A DNA stretch of 64,000 nt from Bowmanella denitrificans (GCF_002887595.1 NZ_PEBU01000001.1:248001-312000), one strand, 5' to 3'. Numbered from the stretch's first letter, positions 35,868 to 49,423 are shown. The notes: generated from the letters alone by a model not told the origin. Made by a program: numbers and translations.

Positions 35868-37457
35868 TTAATGGCGGAAATGACGCATACCAGTGAAGAC
35901 CATGGTCATACCATGCTCGTCGGCTGCGGCAATCACTTCTTCATCACGCATCGAGCCACCAGGCTGAATCACAGCTTTGATTCCTGCTGCTGCCGCAGCA
36001 TCTATACCGTCACGGAATGGGAAGAAGGCATCCGACGCCATCACAGAACCGGCTACCTGAAGGTTCTCATCTGCCGCTTTGATACCGGCAATCTTGGCAG
36101 AGTAAACCCGGCTCATCTGGCCAGCGCCCACCCCTATGGTCATACCGTCTTTGGTATACACAATGGCATTAGACTTAACGTACTTGGCCACCTTCCAGGC
36201 AAACAGCAGATCTTTCAGTTCCTGCTCACTGGGCTGGCGCTTAGAAACCACTTTCAGATCGTCCATTTCCACCATACCAAAGTCTCGGTCCTGCACCAGC
36301 AGGCCGCCATTCACCCGTTTCAGGTCAAACTCTTCGGTTAACTGCCCACGCCAGTCACCACATTCCAGCAGGCGCACATTTTGTTTAGCACTGACGATTT
36401 CCACGGCATCGGCAGACACACTGGGAGCAATGATCACTTCCACAAACTGACGTTCGATAATAGCCTGAGCGGTTTTACCATCCAATTCGCGGTTAAATGC
36501 AATGATGCCGCCAAATGCAGATGTGGGGTCGGTTTGGTAGGCGCGATTGTAAGCCTCAAGAATATCGCTGCCCAGCGCCACACCACAAGGATTGGCGTGT
36601 TTAACGATCACGCAGGCTGGCTCATCGAATTCTTTCACACATTCCAGTGCCGCATCGGTATCGGCGATGTTGTTGTAAGACAGCTCTTTACCCTGCAATT
36701 GACGGGCAGTAGCCACGGACGCTTCCTGCACGTCGGCTTCCACATAAAATGCAGCAGATTGATGACTGTTTTCGCCATAGCGTAGATCCTGCTGTTTAAT
36801 AAATTGCAGATTCAGCGTACGGGGGAACTGCGAACCTTCACTGGAAGGTTCACCATGAGAAGGCACCATGGCACCGAAATAGTTGGCGATCATGCCATCG
36901 TACTGGGCGGTGTGTTCAAAAGCAGCGATAGCCAGATCAAAGCGGGTGGCGTAGGTCAGGCTGGTGTTGTTGTTCTGCATTTCTTCCAGCACCCTGGCAT
37001 AGTCCTGGGCATTCACCACAATGGCCACATCATTGTGGTTTTTGGCCGCCGCCCGCACCATGGTCGGCCCACCAATATCGATGTTCTCAATGGCATCTTC
37101 CAATGTGCAATCATCGTTTTCCACTGTTTTAGCGAACGGGTAAAGATTCACTACCACCATATCAATGGCTTGGATATCATGTTGTTCCATCACCGCTTCA
37201 TCCTGACCACGGCGTCCGAGAATACCGCCATGCACTTTAGGGTGCAGCGTTTTCACTCTGCCATCCATGATTTCCGGATGACCAGTGTAATCTGATACTT
37301 CAGTGACCTTCAGACCATTGTCGGCCAGTAATTTGGCTGTGCCGCCGGTGGACAACAGTTCGATGTCCATGGCTGCCAGAGCCTGAGCAAATTCTAAGAT
37401 ACCGGTTTTGTCTGATACGCTCAGCAGGGCGCGGCGGATGGGTTTTGCATTTTCCAT
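35868..37457 (-). CDS. purH: Bifunctional AICAR transformylase / IMP cyclohydrolase
   Basis: A 529-residue enzyme for the last two steps to IMP. The N-terminal cyclohydrolase (residues about 8-200) has [12 protein letters not shown] and [11 protein letters not shown]; the C-terminal transformylase (200-529) has [19 protein letters not shown] and [12 protein letters not shown]. The ATG at 37455-37457 with AGAGGA 7 bases upstream is chosen; an open frame to 37532 would add a non-conserved leader. Size equals E. coli PurH. Confidence 0.97.
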   Translation of the reverse strand: MENAKPIRRALLSVSDKTGILEFAQALAAMDIELLSTGGTAKLLADNGLKVTEVSDYTGHPEIMDGRVKTLHPKVHGGILGRRGQDEAVMEQHDIQAIDMVVVNLYPFAKTVENDDCTLEDAIENIDIGGPTMVRAAAKNHNDVAIVVNAQDYARVLEEMQNNNTSLTYATRFDLAIAAFEHTAQYDGMIANYFGAMVPSHGEPSSEGSQFPRTLNLQFIKQQDLRYGENSHQSAAFYVEADVQEASVATARQLQGKELSYNNIADTDAALECVKEFDEPACVIVKHANPCGVALGSDILEAYNRAYQTDPTSAFGGIIAFNRELDGKTAQAIIERQFVEVIIAPSVSADAVEIVSAKQNVRLLECGDWRGQLTEEFDLKRVNGGLLVQDRDFGMVEMDDLKVVSKRQPSEQELKDLLFAWKVAKYVKSNAIVYTKDGMTIGVGAGQMSRVYSAKIAGIKAADENLQVAGSVMASDAFFPFRDGIDAAAAAGIKAVIQPGGSMRDEEVIAAADEHGMTMVFTGMRHFRH

Positions 37458-37518
37458 CAAGAAGTCCTCTTGGCATGAAAATAGAAGAACATGAGATTGG
37501 CCTGGCACAGTGTAATAC

Positions 37519-37535
37519 CAATTGCACTGCAATTG
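37519..37535. promoter_or_regulatory. 17-bp perfect palindrome upstream of purH
   Basis: CAATTGCA-C-TGCAATTG lies 62 bases before the purH start codon and after the fis terminator. It does not look like the E. coli PurR box, but its symmetry and position suggest an operator in the purH promoter. Regulator unknown. Confidence 0.5.
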
Positions 37536-37547
37536 CCGACCGGAATA

Positions 37548-37579
37548 ATGAAAAGAGCACCATCAGGTGCTCTTTTCAT
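37548..37579 (-). terminator. Terminator of the dusB-fis operon
   Basis: ATGAAAAGAGCACC (37548-37561) pairs perfectly over 14 bp with GGTGCTCTTTTCAT (37566-37579), loop ATCA, with the T-run in the stem's end on the minus strand. Located 16 bases after the fis stop. Confidence 0.9.
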
Positions 37580-37595
37580 CGGTGGCCAATTGGCC

Positions 37596-37889
37596 TTAGT
37601 TCATACCGTACTGCTTCAGTTTCTTACGCAGTGTGCCACGGTTGATTCCCATCATAATGGCGGCGCGGGTTTGGTTGCCGCGGGTGAAGGTCATGATTTC
37701 TTCCAGGAGCGGCGCTTCAACTTCAGCCAGAACCAGCTCATACAGGTTCTCGATATTAGTGTTGTCCAGCTGTTTCAAGTATTTGTTGACGGCTTGCTTG
37801 ACGGAGTCACGCAGTGGCTTCTGAGCCTGAGTTTGAGAAGGAGTCGTTACCGTTGTGGTAAAAGGAGAAGTTACGTTTTGATCGAACAT
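37596..37889 (-). CDS. fis: DNA-binding protein Fis
   Basis: A 97-residue nucleoid protein. The variable N-terminus is followed by the near-invariant C-terminal half: [27 protein letters not shown], then the helix-turn-helix [27 protein letters not shown]. In enteric bacteria it activates rRNA promoters and bends DNA. It follows dusB after 21 bases in the classic dusB-fis operon. Confidence 0.97.
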   Translation of the reverse strand: MFDQNVTSPFTTTVTTPSQTQAQKPLRDSVKQAVNKYLKQLDNTNIENLYELVLAEVEAPLLEEIMTFTRGNQTRAAIMMGINRGTLRKKLKQYGMN

Positions 37890-37910
37890 AATACTATCTT
37901 TGCTCTTAGG

Positions 37911-38915
37911 TTAATGATACTCGGCGACAGAAGCGAAGCCATGCTTCGGTTCCATCAACTGTTCAAAATACTGATCCAAGGCCCTGATTTGCTCACCGGC
38001 ATCCTCAATGGCATTGAATCGACTACGAAACTGACGATCCTGGTCATGTTCCGCCAAATACCAACCCACATGCTTGCGGGCGATACGTGCGCCTGAAAAC
38101 TCACCATAAAACTGGTGTACATTGCTGACATGCTCGAGCATCACCTGCCTGATTTCAGCTAATGCAGGTGAAGGCAAAACCTCACCTGTTTCCAGATAAT
38201 GCGCGATTTCACGGAATATCCAGGGGCGTCCCTGGGCTCCACGTCCAATCATGACAGCGTCAGCCCCCGTCATGGCCAGCACCTGGCTGGCTTTCTGCGG
38301 GCTGGTAATATCCCCGTTAGCGACAACGGGAATGTTCACCGCCTGCTTGATGGCTCGAATGGTGTCGTATTCGGCTTCCCCTTTGTACATACAAGCCCTT
38401 GTGCGGCCATGTACAGCGAGGGATTGAATACCTTCACCTTCAGCAATTCTGGCGATGTCCACACCGTTTTTATTGTCCCTGTCCCATCCTGTACGGATTT
38501 TCAGGGTCACCGGCACATCCACCGCACTCACCACTGCACGAACAATATCGCGAACCAGTTCGGGATATTGCAACAGGGCAGAGCCCGCCATTTTCTTGTT
38601 TACCTTTTTTGCCGGGCAGCCCATATTGATATCAATTATCTGGGCGCCACTTTCGACGTTATGGATAGCGGCCATCGCCATCAACGCTGGATCAGCACCG
38701 GCAATTTGTACCGATCTGATGCCAGTTTCTCCTTCATGGTCCATTCGATGTTTGGACTTGTCGGATTTCCACACGTCAGGGTTGGACAACAGCATTTCTG
38801 ACACCACCAGTCCGGCGCCCATGCGTTTGCATAATTGCCGAAATGGGCGGTCTGTTACCCCCGCCATCGGTGCCAGGATCAGATTATTGTCTAGTTTGTA
38901 AGGACCAATCTGCAT
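37911..38915 (-). CDS. dusB: tRNA-dihydrouridine synthase B
   Basis: A 334-residue FMN enzyme reducing uridine to dihydrouridine in tRNA D loops. The TIM-barrel start IGPYKLDNNLILAPMAGVTDRPF, the catalytic cysteine in DINMGCPAKKV, the KIRTGWD strand and HGRTR phosphate loop are visible. The start ATG at 38913-38915 matches E. coli (MRIGQYQL); an in-frame TTG at 38930 would add five residues. It is the first gene of the dusB-fis operon. Confidence 0.95.
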   Translation of the reverse strand: MQIGPYKLDNNLILAPMAGVTDRPFRQLCKRMGAGLVVSEMLLSNPDVWKSDKSKHRMDHEGETGIRSVQIAGADPALMAMAAIHNVESGAQIIDINMGCPAKKVNKKMAGSALLQYPELVRDIVRAVVSAVDVPVTLKIRTGWDRDNKNGVDIARIAEGEGIQSLAVHGRTRACMYKGEAEYDTIRAIKQAVNIPVVANGDITSPQKASQVLAMTGADAVMIGRGAQGRPWIFREIAHYLETGEVLPSPALAEIRQVMLEHVSNVHQFYGEFSGARIARKHVGWYLAEHDQDRQFRSRFNAIEDAGEQIRALDQYFEQLMEPKHGFASVAEYH

Positions 38916-38960
38916 AACACCACTGTGCAAAAAACATCCACCCCGTTCAAAAGGGCGCTA

Positions 38961-38989
38961 AGTTTACGGTTTTTTTGCCATGATGAAAA
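38961..38989 (-). promoter_or_regulatory. Candidate dusB-fis promoter with GC-rich discriminator
   Basis: On the minus strand TTTTCA (plus 38984-38989), 17 bases, then TAAACT (plus 38961-38966), followed by TAGCGCCC. A GC-rich discriminator after the -10 is typical of growth-rate and ppGpp-controlled promoters such as E. coli fis. Confidence 0.5.
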
Positions 38990-39026
38990 GGCTAGAAATT
39001 AAACAAAATGTCAGTTTTTTTGCCAT
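38969..39026. repeat. 13-bp direct repeat GTTTTTTTGCCAT
   Basis: Two identical copies at 38969-38981 and 39014-39026, 45 bases apart, upstream of dusB; the first overlaps the promoter spacer and -35. May be binding sites for an unknown regulator or simple poly-T coincidence. Confidence 0.6.
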
Positions 39027-39139
39027 TTGTGACTTGACAGGCAAAAACCTGTTATGCCGCTGTGGCTCAGGCTTGACGGGCGCTAGCGCGTTTATCCCGG
39101 GATCTGGGTATACTGCCGTTTATGCACCTCCTTGGTGCA

Positions 39140-41302
39140 TTACACCAGGGGCAAGGTCAGCCTGACAATCACCCCCGTGTTATCTGCTAAATTGTGCAAG
39201 TTAATCTGACCATTATGGAAATCACTGATTAACCTGGCAATGTGCAGGCCCAGACCAAGGTGGGGCAGCTTACCTGCCTGATTGGGCGGTCGTACCGAGA
39301 CCATGGAATCAAACAGTCGACCTTGCATTTGCGCTGGTAGCAGCGGCCCCTGGTTACTGATTTCCAGCACGGCTTTGCGACCGTGGCGTTTCAGCACCAC
39401 CTCCACTGGCGTCCCCTGGGTGGCAAATTCCACCGCGTTGGCCACCAGTTTATCCAGCAATTGCGCAAACAACTCGGGGGCACCGTTAACCTTAAGCTGA
39501 CGGTCTTCTAATTTAAGCACCAATGCAGTATCAGGGTAAGCAAGCTGATAACCCTGAACACAACCTTCCAGCACCTGATCGAGCTGGTATTCCTGTCTGT
39601 CAGCGCTTTGCAGGCTTTGTTCCAGCCGGGTTGCTTCACTCATATTGGTTAGGATGGCGGACAAGCGATTCAAACCTTCCTGAGCACGCTGCATATAAAC
39701 AGAATCTGTCAGTTTCTCTTCTTCCATCTGCAGGGTTTCAAGGGAAGAGCGCACCACTGCTACAGGGGTCCGAAGTTCATGTGAAAGCCTGGATGACATG
39801 CTTTCCAGATAATGGTGATACTGACCCAAACGTTGCACCATATCGGATACGGTGCGGGACAAGTCACCAATTTCATCCTGTACCTTGGATGCCTTCAATT
39901 GACTGCGGATTCGGCCCTGTTCATCTATAGCGGCATCAGCCTGATCGCGTAACCGCCGGATCCGGCTGGAAATACGCGACGCCAACAAAAACAGCGCTAA
40001 AGTACCGAGCAGCATCACCGCCAACATCAAGGTAAAGAGCTTTTCCAACGCCAGATTGCGCAAACTGCGAATGCCGTTGGTGGTTTCTTCGGCGATTACC
40101 GCCCCCATGACTTTGTCGTCAATATAAATAGGATAAGCCGCCGCCAACACCACGGCTTTATTATCCGGTGTCAGCCGCCAACTGGAGCCTGCCTGCCCGC
40201 GCAACGCCTGTTCAATATGGCTGCCCTGTAAATTGGCAACATCATATAACTCATCAATAAAATCACTGGGGGGCCGGGTCAGAAATTTATAGTACAGTGG
40301 ATGCAACCAGCGTCTGGCAACTTGCTCCCACCAGTTTTCGTTTGTCGTTGTCGCGGGGCGACTCCAGATACCGTCTGAATTCTTGATATCTCCGGATTTC
40401 GCCAGTACCCGCTGATGTTGATCTACTACCCAAATCCGCGAGTTGGTATGCCCCAGGCCTTTTAAAATCAGCTCTATTTCCGGTGAAGGAACCAATACTG
40501 TACCGAGTTTGTCTTCTTCCCATACATTTGAGGTGCCAATCGTCGCCAGGGCCTGCCCGCCCGGACTGTCTACATCGGTAACAGCAAAACTCAGTTTACT
40601 GCCAAGCAGTTCAAGGGGAATACGTAATTCAATATTGTAACCCTGAGGCGTTTCCCGCCAGGCGCCCTGAATGCGGTTCTCCGGCCTCAACGGCTGGTTG
40701 CTCAAGCTGTCCTGAACATTCATTTCATATGGGGTCAGCCAGCCGGGTTTAGCTGTGGCGATCAGATAACGGCGAAAATCCCCCGCAGGCGTGGTAAAGG
40801 CGATTTGTAAATAATCATTGTTGTCCACGCTCAGACTATTGGCTGACCGATACACCACATGATCGTCTGACACTTCAAAATAGGCATACAGGTGCTGACG
40901 ATACTTACCAATAAGATGATTAAAGCTCAGGCTGACCGGAGTGTTGCCATCGCGCTGGCTAATCAGGTGATCCTGCCCATAGTGCAAAGCATGCTGCTGC
41001 TGACGCCAGTCTGACAAATCACCATCCAACCGGATAGGGTCGACTATTGGATAGGCATAGAGATCCCGGCCTTTCTCAACACTCAGGTAACTGGCCTGGG
41101 CATCAAACAGCTTTGGCCTTTCATGCAGCGCCGTTGCCACCGCTCGTACTGTACCCAGCAACGTTCTTTCCTGGCCGGCACGCAGATACTTTTCCATTTC
41201 CCACACATATTCATAGCCAAGCCAGGGAATACTGAACAAAAAGCCTGACAACAGTAACAGCTTAAAGCGCAGGCCGAAAAGATGAAACTTACGTAGTGCC
41301 AA
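39140..41302 (-). CDS. pdsS: Proteobacterial dedicated sortase system histidine kinase
   Basis: A 720-residue membrane kinase. TM1 (about 13-30), a long periplasmic region (31-420), TM2 (about 421-441), HAMP (441-495), HisKA with H508 in SSRLSHELRTPVAVV, and an ATPase domain (about 610-718, ISNQGPLLP, GLGLHIARLI). The periplasmic part begins with IRLDGDLSDW and continues with strands like a carbohydrate-binding CBM9-type domain. This long form with this sensor is the sortase-system kinase family (PdsS). The gene is 3 bases after pdsR. The sortase it is named for is 22 kb away in this window. Confidence 0.88.
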   Translation of the reverse strand: MALRKFHLFGLRFKLLLLSGFLFSIPWLGYEYVWEMEKYLRAGQERTLLGTVRAVATALHERPKLFDAQASYLSVEKGRDLYAYPIVDPIRLDGDLSDWRQQQHALHYGQDHLISQRDGNTPVSLSFNHLIGKYRQHLYAYFEVSDDHVVYRSANSLSVDNNDYLQIAFTTPAGDFRRYLIATAKPGWLTPYEMNVQDSLSNQPLRPENRIQGAWRETPQGYNIELRIPLELLGSKLSFAVTDVDSPGGQALATIGTSNVWEEDKLGTVLVPSPEIELILKGLGHTNSRIWVVDQHQRVLAKSGDIKNSDGIWSRPATTTNENWWEQVARRWLHPLYYKFLTRPPSDFIDELYDVANLQGSHIEQALRGQAGSSWRLTPDNKAVVLAAAYPIYIDDKVMGAVIAEETTNGIRSLRNLALEKLFTLMLAVMLLGTLALFLLASRISSRIRRLRDQADAAIDEQGRIRSQLKASKVQDEIGDLSRTVSDMVQRLGQYHHYLESMSSRLSHELRTPVAVVRSSLETLQMEEEKLTDSVYMQRAQEGLNRLSAILTNMSEATRLEQSLQSADRQEYQLDQVLEGCVQGYQLAYPDTALVLKLEDRQLKVNGAPELFAQLLDKLVANAVEFATQGTPVEVVLKRHGRKAVLEISNQGPLLPAQMQGRLFDSMVSVRPPNQAGKLPHLGLGLHIARLISDFHNGQINLHNLADNTGVIVRLTLPLV

Positions 41303-41305
41303 ACA

Positions 41306-42004
41306 TCAGTCCCTGTCACTCGTCCAGCGGTAACCCATACCATAAACGGTATCAATACAGTCAAAGGCTTCGTCCAGTTGTACAAACTTTTTACGGATGC
41401 GTTTGATATGGGAGGTAATAGTGCTGTCGTCCACCACCACGCGGGCGTCCTGCATCAGGTGCTGACGACTTTTCACATGGCCGGCAAAACGTGCCAGGGC
41501 ATGCACCATCCAAAATTCAGTCACAGTTAAATCCACCGCCAGCTCTTTCCAACGCGCCTGCATACGGTTCAGATCCAGACTCAGACTGCCACACTGCACC
41601 TGCTGCTGCTTGTCGTCGGGTTGACTGAACGCTTCCATACGTCGAAACAGTGCTGAAATGCGGGCTGTCATATGTGGCATGCTGATATCTTTGGTCAGAT
41701 AGTCGTCCGCTCCCATGCGTAATCCCGACACGGTATCCAAATCCGAATCCCTGGCAGTCAGGAAGATGATCGGCAAAGTTGGCGACATGCCACGCAGTGA
41801 CTGACAGAGCAGAAAGCCGCCGTCGATTTCATCCTGTAACCCTATATCTATGATGGCTAAGTCAGGCAGACGTTGTTCAAAGCCACTCATCGCCTCGCGG
41901 CGATTGGCATAGGTCGCAACCTGATAGCCCTGACGTCTGAGGACCGCTGCATAATTCTCACGAATGGCGGCTTCATCTTCAACAATGGCAATTCTTCTAC
42001 TCAT
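41306..42004 (-). CDS. pdsR: Proteobacterial dedicated sortase system response regulator
   Basis: A 232-residue OmpR-family regulator. The receiver has VEDEAAIRE, phospho-acceptor D53 in IIDIGLQDEIDGGF (with an insertion after the Asp that is typical for this subfamily), and TARDSDLDTVSGL. The winged helix (about 135-230) has DSTITSHIKRIRKKF, the variant DNA-recognition helix found in this group. It is the first gene of the pdsR-pdsS unit and divergent from pdsO. The shared element at 42084-42115 lies 80 bases upstream of its start. Confidence 0.88.
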   Translation of the reverse strand: MSRRIAIVEDEAAIRENYAAVLRRQGYQVATYANRREAMSGFEQRLPDLAIIDIGLQDEIDGGFLLCQSLRGMSPTLPIIFLTARDSDLDTVSGLRMGADDYLTKDISMPHMTARISALFRRMEAFSQPDDKQQQVQCGSLSLDLNRMQARWKELAVDLTVTEFWMVHALARFAGHVKSRQHLMQDARVVVDDSTITSHIKRIRKKFVQLDEAFDCIDTVYGMGYRWTSDRD

Positions 42005-42072
42005 AACAACAATCCTCTTGCATGAGGCGGACTATACCTTAAACCACACCATAAACTAGCCGCCCCGGGCAA

Positions 42073-42115
42073 ATGCCATGTTTTTGCCACAATTCATCGG
42101 CGTATTGCCTTTATT
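42073..42115 (+). promoter_or_regulatory. Candidate PdsR-binding region between pdsR and pdsO
   Basis: ATGCCA at 42073 and TTGCCA at 42084 are 11 bases apart; 42084-42115 aligns without gaps to 15131-15162 at 24 of 32 bases, including identical GTATTGCCTTT at 42102-42112. It ends 78 bases before the pdsO ATG. Could serve both divergent promoters. Confidence 0.55.
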
Positions 42116-42192
42116 GCTCCCCTTTTGTGCCAGCCAACAGCGTTTTAATGAAATTGTCGCAACACACATATTCCCTTGTAAGGAGAGCATTG

Positions 42193-42912
42193 ATGAAAAA
42201 GTTAGTATTGGTTTCAAGCATGATGATGGTTCTATCCACCCCAGCCCTGGCCAACCAGGAGATAAAGAAAGCGGAAAACATCGGTTTCGGTTCCGGCCTG
42301 CTGGTGGGCGCTATTGCTGGTGGTCCACTGGGCGCCATCATAGGTGGAGTCTCAGGTATCTTTGTCGGCCACTCGGTGGCAGCTGACAAGGAAATGAAGT
42401 CAATGGAAACGGCCCTGGCGCAAAATGAAGCAGAAATCAATCAACTGCTGGCATCCAATCAGCAGCTTCTGACCCGCCTGCAAAGCAGCGAGGAGAAAAG
42501 TCGCATGCAACTTGCCTCGCTTGGCGAACAGGAGCAAGCCGGTAAAGATAGCAATCTAACCATGCATGTACAATTTCGCACGGGCTCCAGCACGCTGGAA
42601 TCCATCTACAGCCAACAGCTGACTGAACTCGCCGATGCGGTGAAACGCAATAAATCCATGAAAGTTGAGCTGGCAGGTTTTGCTGACCGCCGGGGTGACG
42701 AACAGCGCAACAAACAACTCTCAGCTGAGCGGGTAGAGTCGGTGAAGCAATTACTGGTCCGCCAAGGCGTACCGGCATCCCGAATCAGCAGCCAGGCCCT
42801 GGGAGAAGCCAATCCACTGGACAGCACTCCCAGCCTGGATGGCGATGCCTTTGATCGCCGGGTAAGTCTGCGCCTGAGCGTAGACGATATGCAAACCGCT
42901 GCGACTCATTAA
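42193..42912 (+). CDS. pdsO: Sortase-associated OmpA-like protein PdsO
   Basis: A 239-residue envelope protein. A signal peptide (1-21, cleavage after ALA) is followed by a glycine-zipper hydrophobic stretch (about 32-62: GFGSGLLVGAIAGG and following), a coiled coil (about 65-110) and an OmpA C-terminal domain (about 120-230), with peptidoglycan-binding GFADRRGDEQRNKQLSAERVE. This is the arrangement of the OmpA-family partner of dedicated sortases. AAGGAG before the ATG at 42193 sets the start. It ends at a strong terminator, so it is a single-gene unit divergent from pdsRS. Confidence 0.9.
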   Translation: MKKLVLVSSMMMVLSTPALANQEIKKAENIGFGSGLLVGAIAGGPLGAIIGGVSGIFVGHSVAADKEMKSMETALAQNEAEINQLLASNQQLLTRLQSSEEKSRMQLASLGEQEQAGKDSNLTMHVQFRTGSSTLESIYSQQLTELADAVKRNKSMKVELAGFADRRGDEQRNKQLSAERVESVKQLLVRQGVPASRISSQALGEANPLDSTPSLDGDAFDRRVSLRLSVDDMQTAATH

Positions 42913-42950
42913 TCACTAGTTAGCTTCATTCTCCGATTCCTCAACCCTTT

Positions 42951-42976
42951 GGCGCCTGGCAACAGGCGCCTTTTTT
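42951..42976 (+). terminator. Rho-independent terminator of pdsO
   Basis: GGCGCCTG (42951-42958) pairs with CAGGCGCC (42963-42970), loop GCAA, followed by TTTTTT. Confidence 0.93.
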
Positions 42977-42984
42977 GTTGAAGC

Positions 42985-43500
42985 TCAGACCCCGCCAACC
43001 TTACCCAGGTAATCACGTTTACCCAAATCCACACCAATATGGCGCAGGATGCCGTACGCCGTGGTCAGATGAAAATAAAAGTTGGGTAGCACAAATTGGG
43101 TCAGGTAATCCTGGCCGTTGAAATTCAGGGTGATGCTGGGGAAATTCAGCACAATGGCCTTGTCTTCACTACCTTCAAACTGCTCGGCATGAAGTTGTTC
43201 AAGAAACGCCAGGGTTTTGCGCACTCTGGCCTGCAATTCCTGCAGGTTGGTTTCATCGTCAGCAAAACTGGGGTTGTCCTGACCTGATAACCTGGCGCCG
43301 CAGCCTTTGGCCGTATCACAGGCAATTTGTACCTGCCTGGTTAAAGGCACCATATCTATAGCCAGTCGACTGGCGGCCATCACGTCAGAGGCAACCTTCT
43401 TCTGTTCGGCAAACGTCTCAGCTTTACCAAGGATCACCAATAAGTTATTTAGCCCCTGCATAAGCAGAGGAATGGATGCATTGAACATAGACAGAGACAT
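42985..43500 (-). CDS. DUF1993 family protein
   Basis: A 171-residue cytoplasmic helical protein of the DUF1993 family, related to DinB-like four-helix folds. Recognised by FNASIPLLMQGLNNLLVILGKA at the start, MVPLTRQVQIACDTAKGCGARL, the FxFHLTTAYGILRHIGVDLGKRDYL end. The function is unknown; some fungal and bacterial members are thought to be metal-binding. It is 21 bases downstream of trxC and likely co-transcribed. Confidence 0.9.
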   Translation of the reverse strand: MSLSMFNASIPLLMQGLNNLLVILGKAETFAEQKKVASDVMAASRLAIDMVPLTRQVQIACDTAKGCGARLSGQDNPSFADDETNLQELQARVRKTLAFLEQLHAEQFEGSEDKAIVLNFPSITLNFNGQDYLTQFVLPNFYFHLTTAYGILRHIGVDLGKRDYLGKVGGV

Positions 43501-43521
43501 AAAGACTCCAGATTGTGTGGT

Positions 43522-43968
43522 TTAAGTCAGCGACTGCAGTTGTTGTTGCAGCCACTGGTGGAACTGTTGTTTAGGTAAGGCACCAGATAGTCGCGTAATT
43601 TCCTTACCATGGTGAAAAAGTATCAGGGTTGGAATAGAACGTATACCAAACTGCCCGCCACTTTGGGGGTTTTCCTGGGTGTCCAGTTTAATAAACCGGA
43701 CCTGCTGCTGCATTTGGTTGGCAAGGTCACTGAATATTGGGGCGAAACCCACACAAGGCCCACACCATGGTGCCCAGAAATCCACCAGCACAGGTAAATC
43801 GCTACGGCTGATATGACGCTGCAGACTGTGATCATTAGCCTGGATTGGCGATGCCACAATCAAGGCAGCACGACATTTTCCACACACAGGTGCATGGCTT
43901 AACCGGTCTGCCGGTATGCGATTAATCGCTTCACAGGACGGGCAGACCAGTTGAACAGAGGCTGACAT
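43522..43968 (-). CDS. trxC: Thioredoxin 2
   Basis: A 148-residue disulfide reductase. The N-terminal zinc finger has C9/C12 (CPSC) and C29/C32 (CGKC); the thioredoxin fold has the active site WCGPC with C69 and C72, the PTLILF cis-proline and the GALPK loop. This zinc-finger form is TrxC. The ATG at 43966-43968 has GAGAGAG upstream; an open frame to 44010 would add 14 non-conserved residues. In E. coli trxC belongs to the OxyR regulon; no OxyR site was identified here. Confidence 0.94.
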   Translation of the reverse strand: MSASVQLVCPSCEAINRIPADRLSHAPVCGKCRAALIVASPIQANDHSLQRHISRSDLPVLVDFWAPWCGPCVGFAPIFSDLANQMQQQVRFIKLDTQENPQSGGQFGIRSIPTLILFHHGKEITRLSGALPKQQFHQWLQQQLQSLT

Positions 43969-44146
43969 AAACGCTCTCTCGACAATTCGATAGCTCAGAT
44001 ATTGGCGCATTTAGTGCGCTTTCAATCATAAAAGGTAATTTTTTGTTGAGCTCGTCGCGGAATAAATTCCCCTTGCGACTATTCTTGGAGATTGATACAC
44101 AAGAGATATCACCCCGATAGAAGGGTCTAGACAGGGATATGCCAAT

Positions 44147-48670
<4,524 letters not shown>

Positions 48671-48682
48671 CTCTTGCCTTAC

Positions 48683-49423
48683 TCAAGCACTGAATGTCTG
48701 AAAGTCTGCCAGCAAAGACTTGGCCGCCAGTTGGATTATACGTTCACCACCTTCGACTGTAGCCTGACTGGGATCTGAGCCAATCCTGCCATCAGTAAAG
48801 GTCTGACGGTAAGCATGGGCATGACGAATTTCTCCCATCGGGGCAATTCTGGGAAACATATCAACCTGTTTCTGCGCCTCCGGGTAACCTGCATAGGTCA
48901 CCGCCACTTCCGAGGCGGTAGCATGCATACCATCACCAACGGGATAAAGCTCTTTACAAAGCTCTGCCACGCCAGGCAACTGCCACCAATTTTGCAGCTT
49001 CATATGCAAGTCTTGCGCGGGTGCATGAGATTGAAAACTCATATCAGCATACACTTCGGCAAAAGCGGCGCTAATGGTTGCAATGTTGCCACCGTGACCA
49101 TTCAGCCAGTAAATCCGTTCAAAGCCATGACGGCGCAGTGACGCCGTCCAATCCTGTATCGCTGCAATCATAGTGCTGGGACGTAGTGTTATGCTGCCAG
49201 CAAAGGCCAGATGATGTTGTGCACAGCCAACATTAAAGGTGGGGCCGACAAGTATCTTGGCCTGCTGCGCGGCGCGATGTGCTATCAGTTCCGGGCACAA
49301 TGCGTCAGTGCCAAGTAAACCATTAGGGCCATGTTGCTCCACCGAACCGATAGGAATCAATACTGCCTTACTGGTTCGCAAGTAATCTTCAACTTCCATC
49401 CAACTGGCTTTCATTAACTGCAT
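48683..49423 (-). CDS. Creatininase-family amidohydrolase
   Basis: A 246-residue metal-dependent amidase of the creatininase/MftE/ArfB superfamily. Metal-binding elements are visible: the EQHG loop in IPIGSVEQHGPNG (residues 26-34), GTDA shortly after, the NGHGGN motif (about 109-114), and EVAVT. The substrate cannot be deduced; other members act on creatinine, formamidopyrimidines or peptide precursors. It is convergent with the hybrid kinase, separated by 12 bases, and lies alone on its strand. Confidence 0.88.
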   Translation of the reverse strand: MQLMKASWMEVEDYLRTSKAVLIPIGSVEQHGPNGLLGTDALCPELIAHRAAQQAKILVGPTFNVGCAQHHLAFAGSITLRPSTMIAAIQDWTASLRRHGFERIYWLNGHGGNIATISAAFAEVYADMSFQSHAPAQDLHMKLQNWWQLPGVAELCKELYPVGDGMHATASEVAVTYAGYPEAQKQVDMFPRIAPMGEIRHAHAYRQTFTDGRIGSDPSQATVEGGERIIQLAAKSLLADFQTFSA

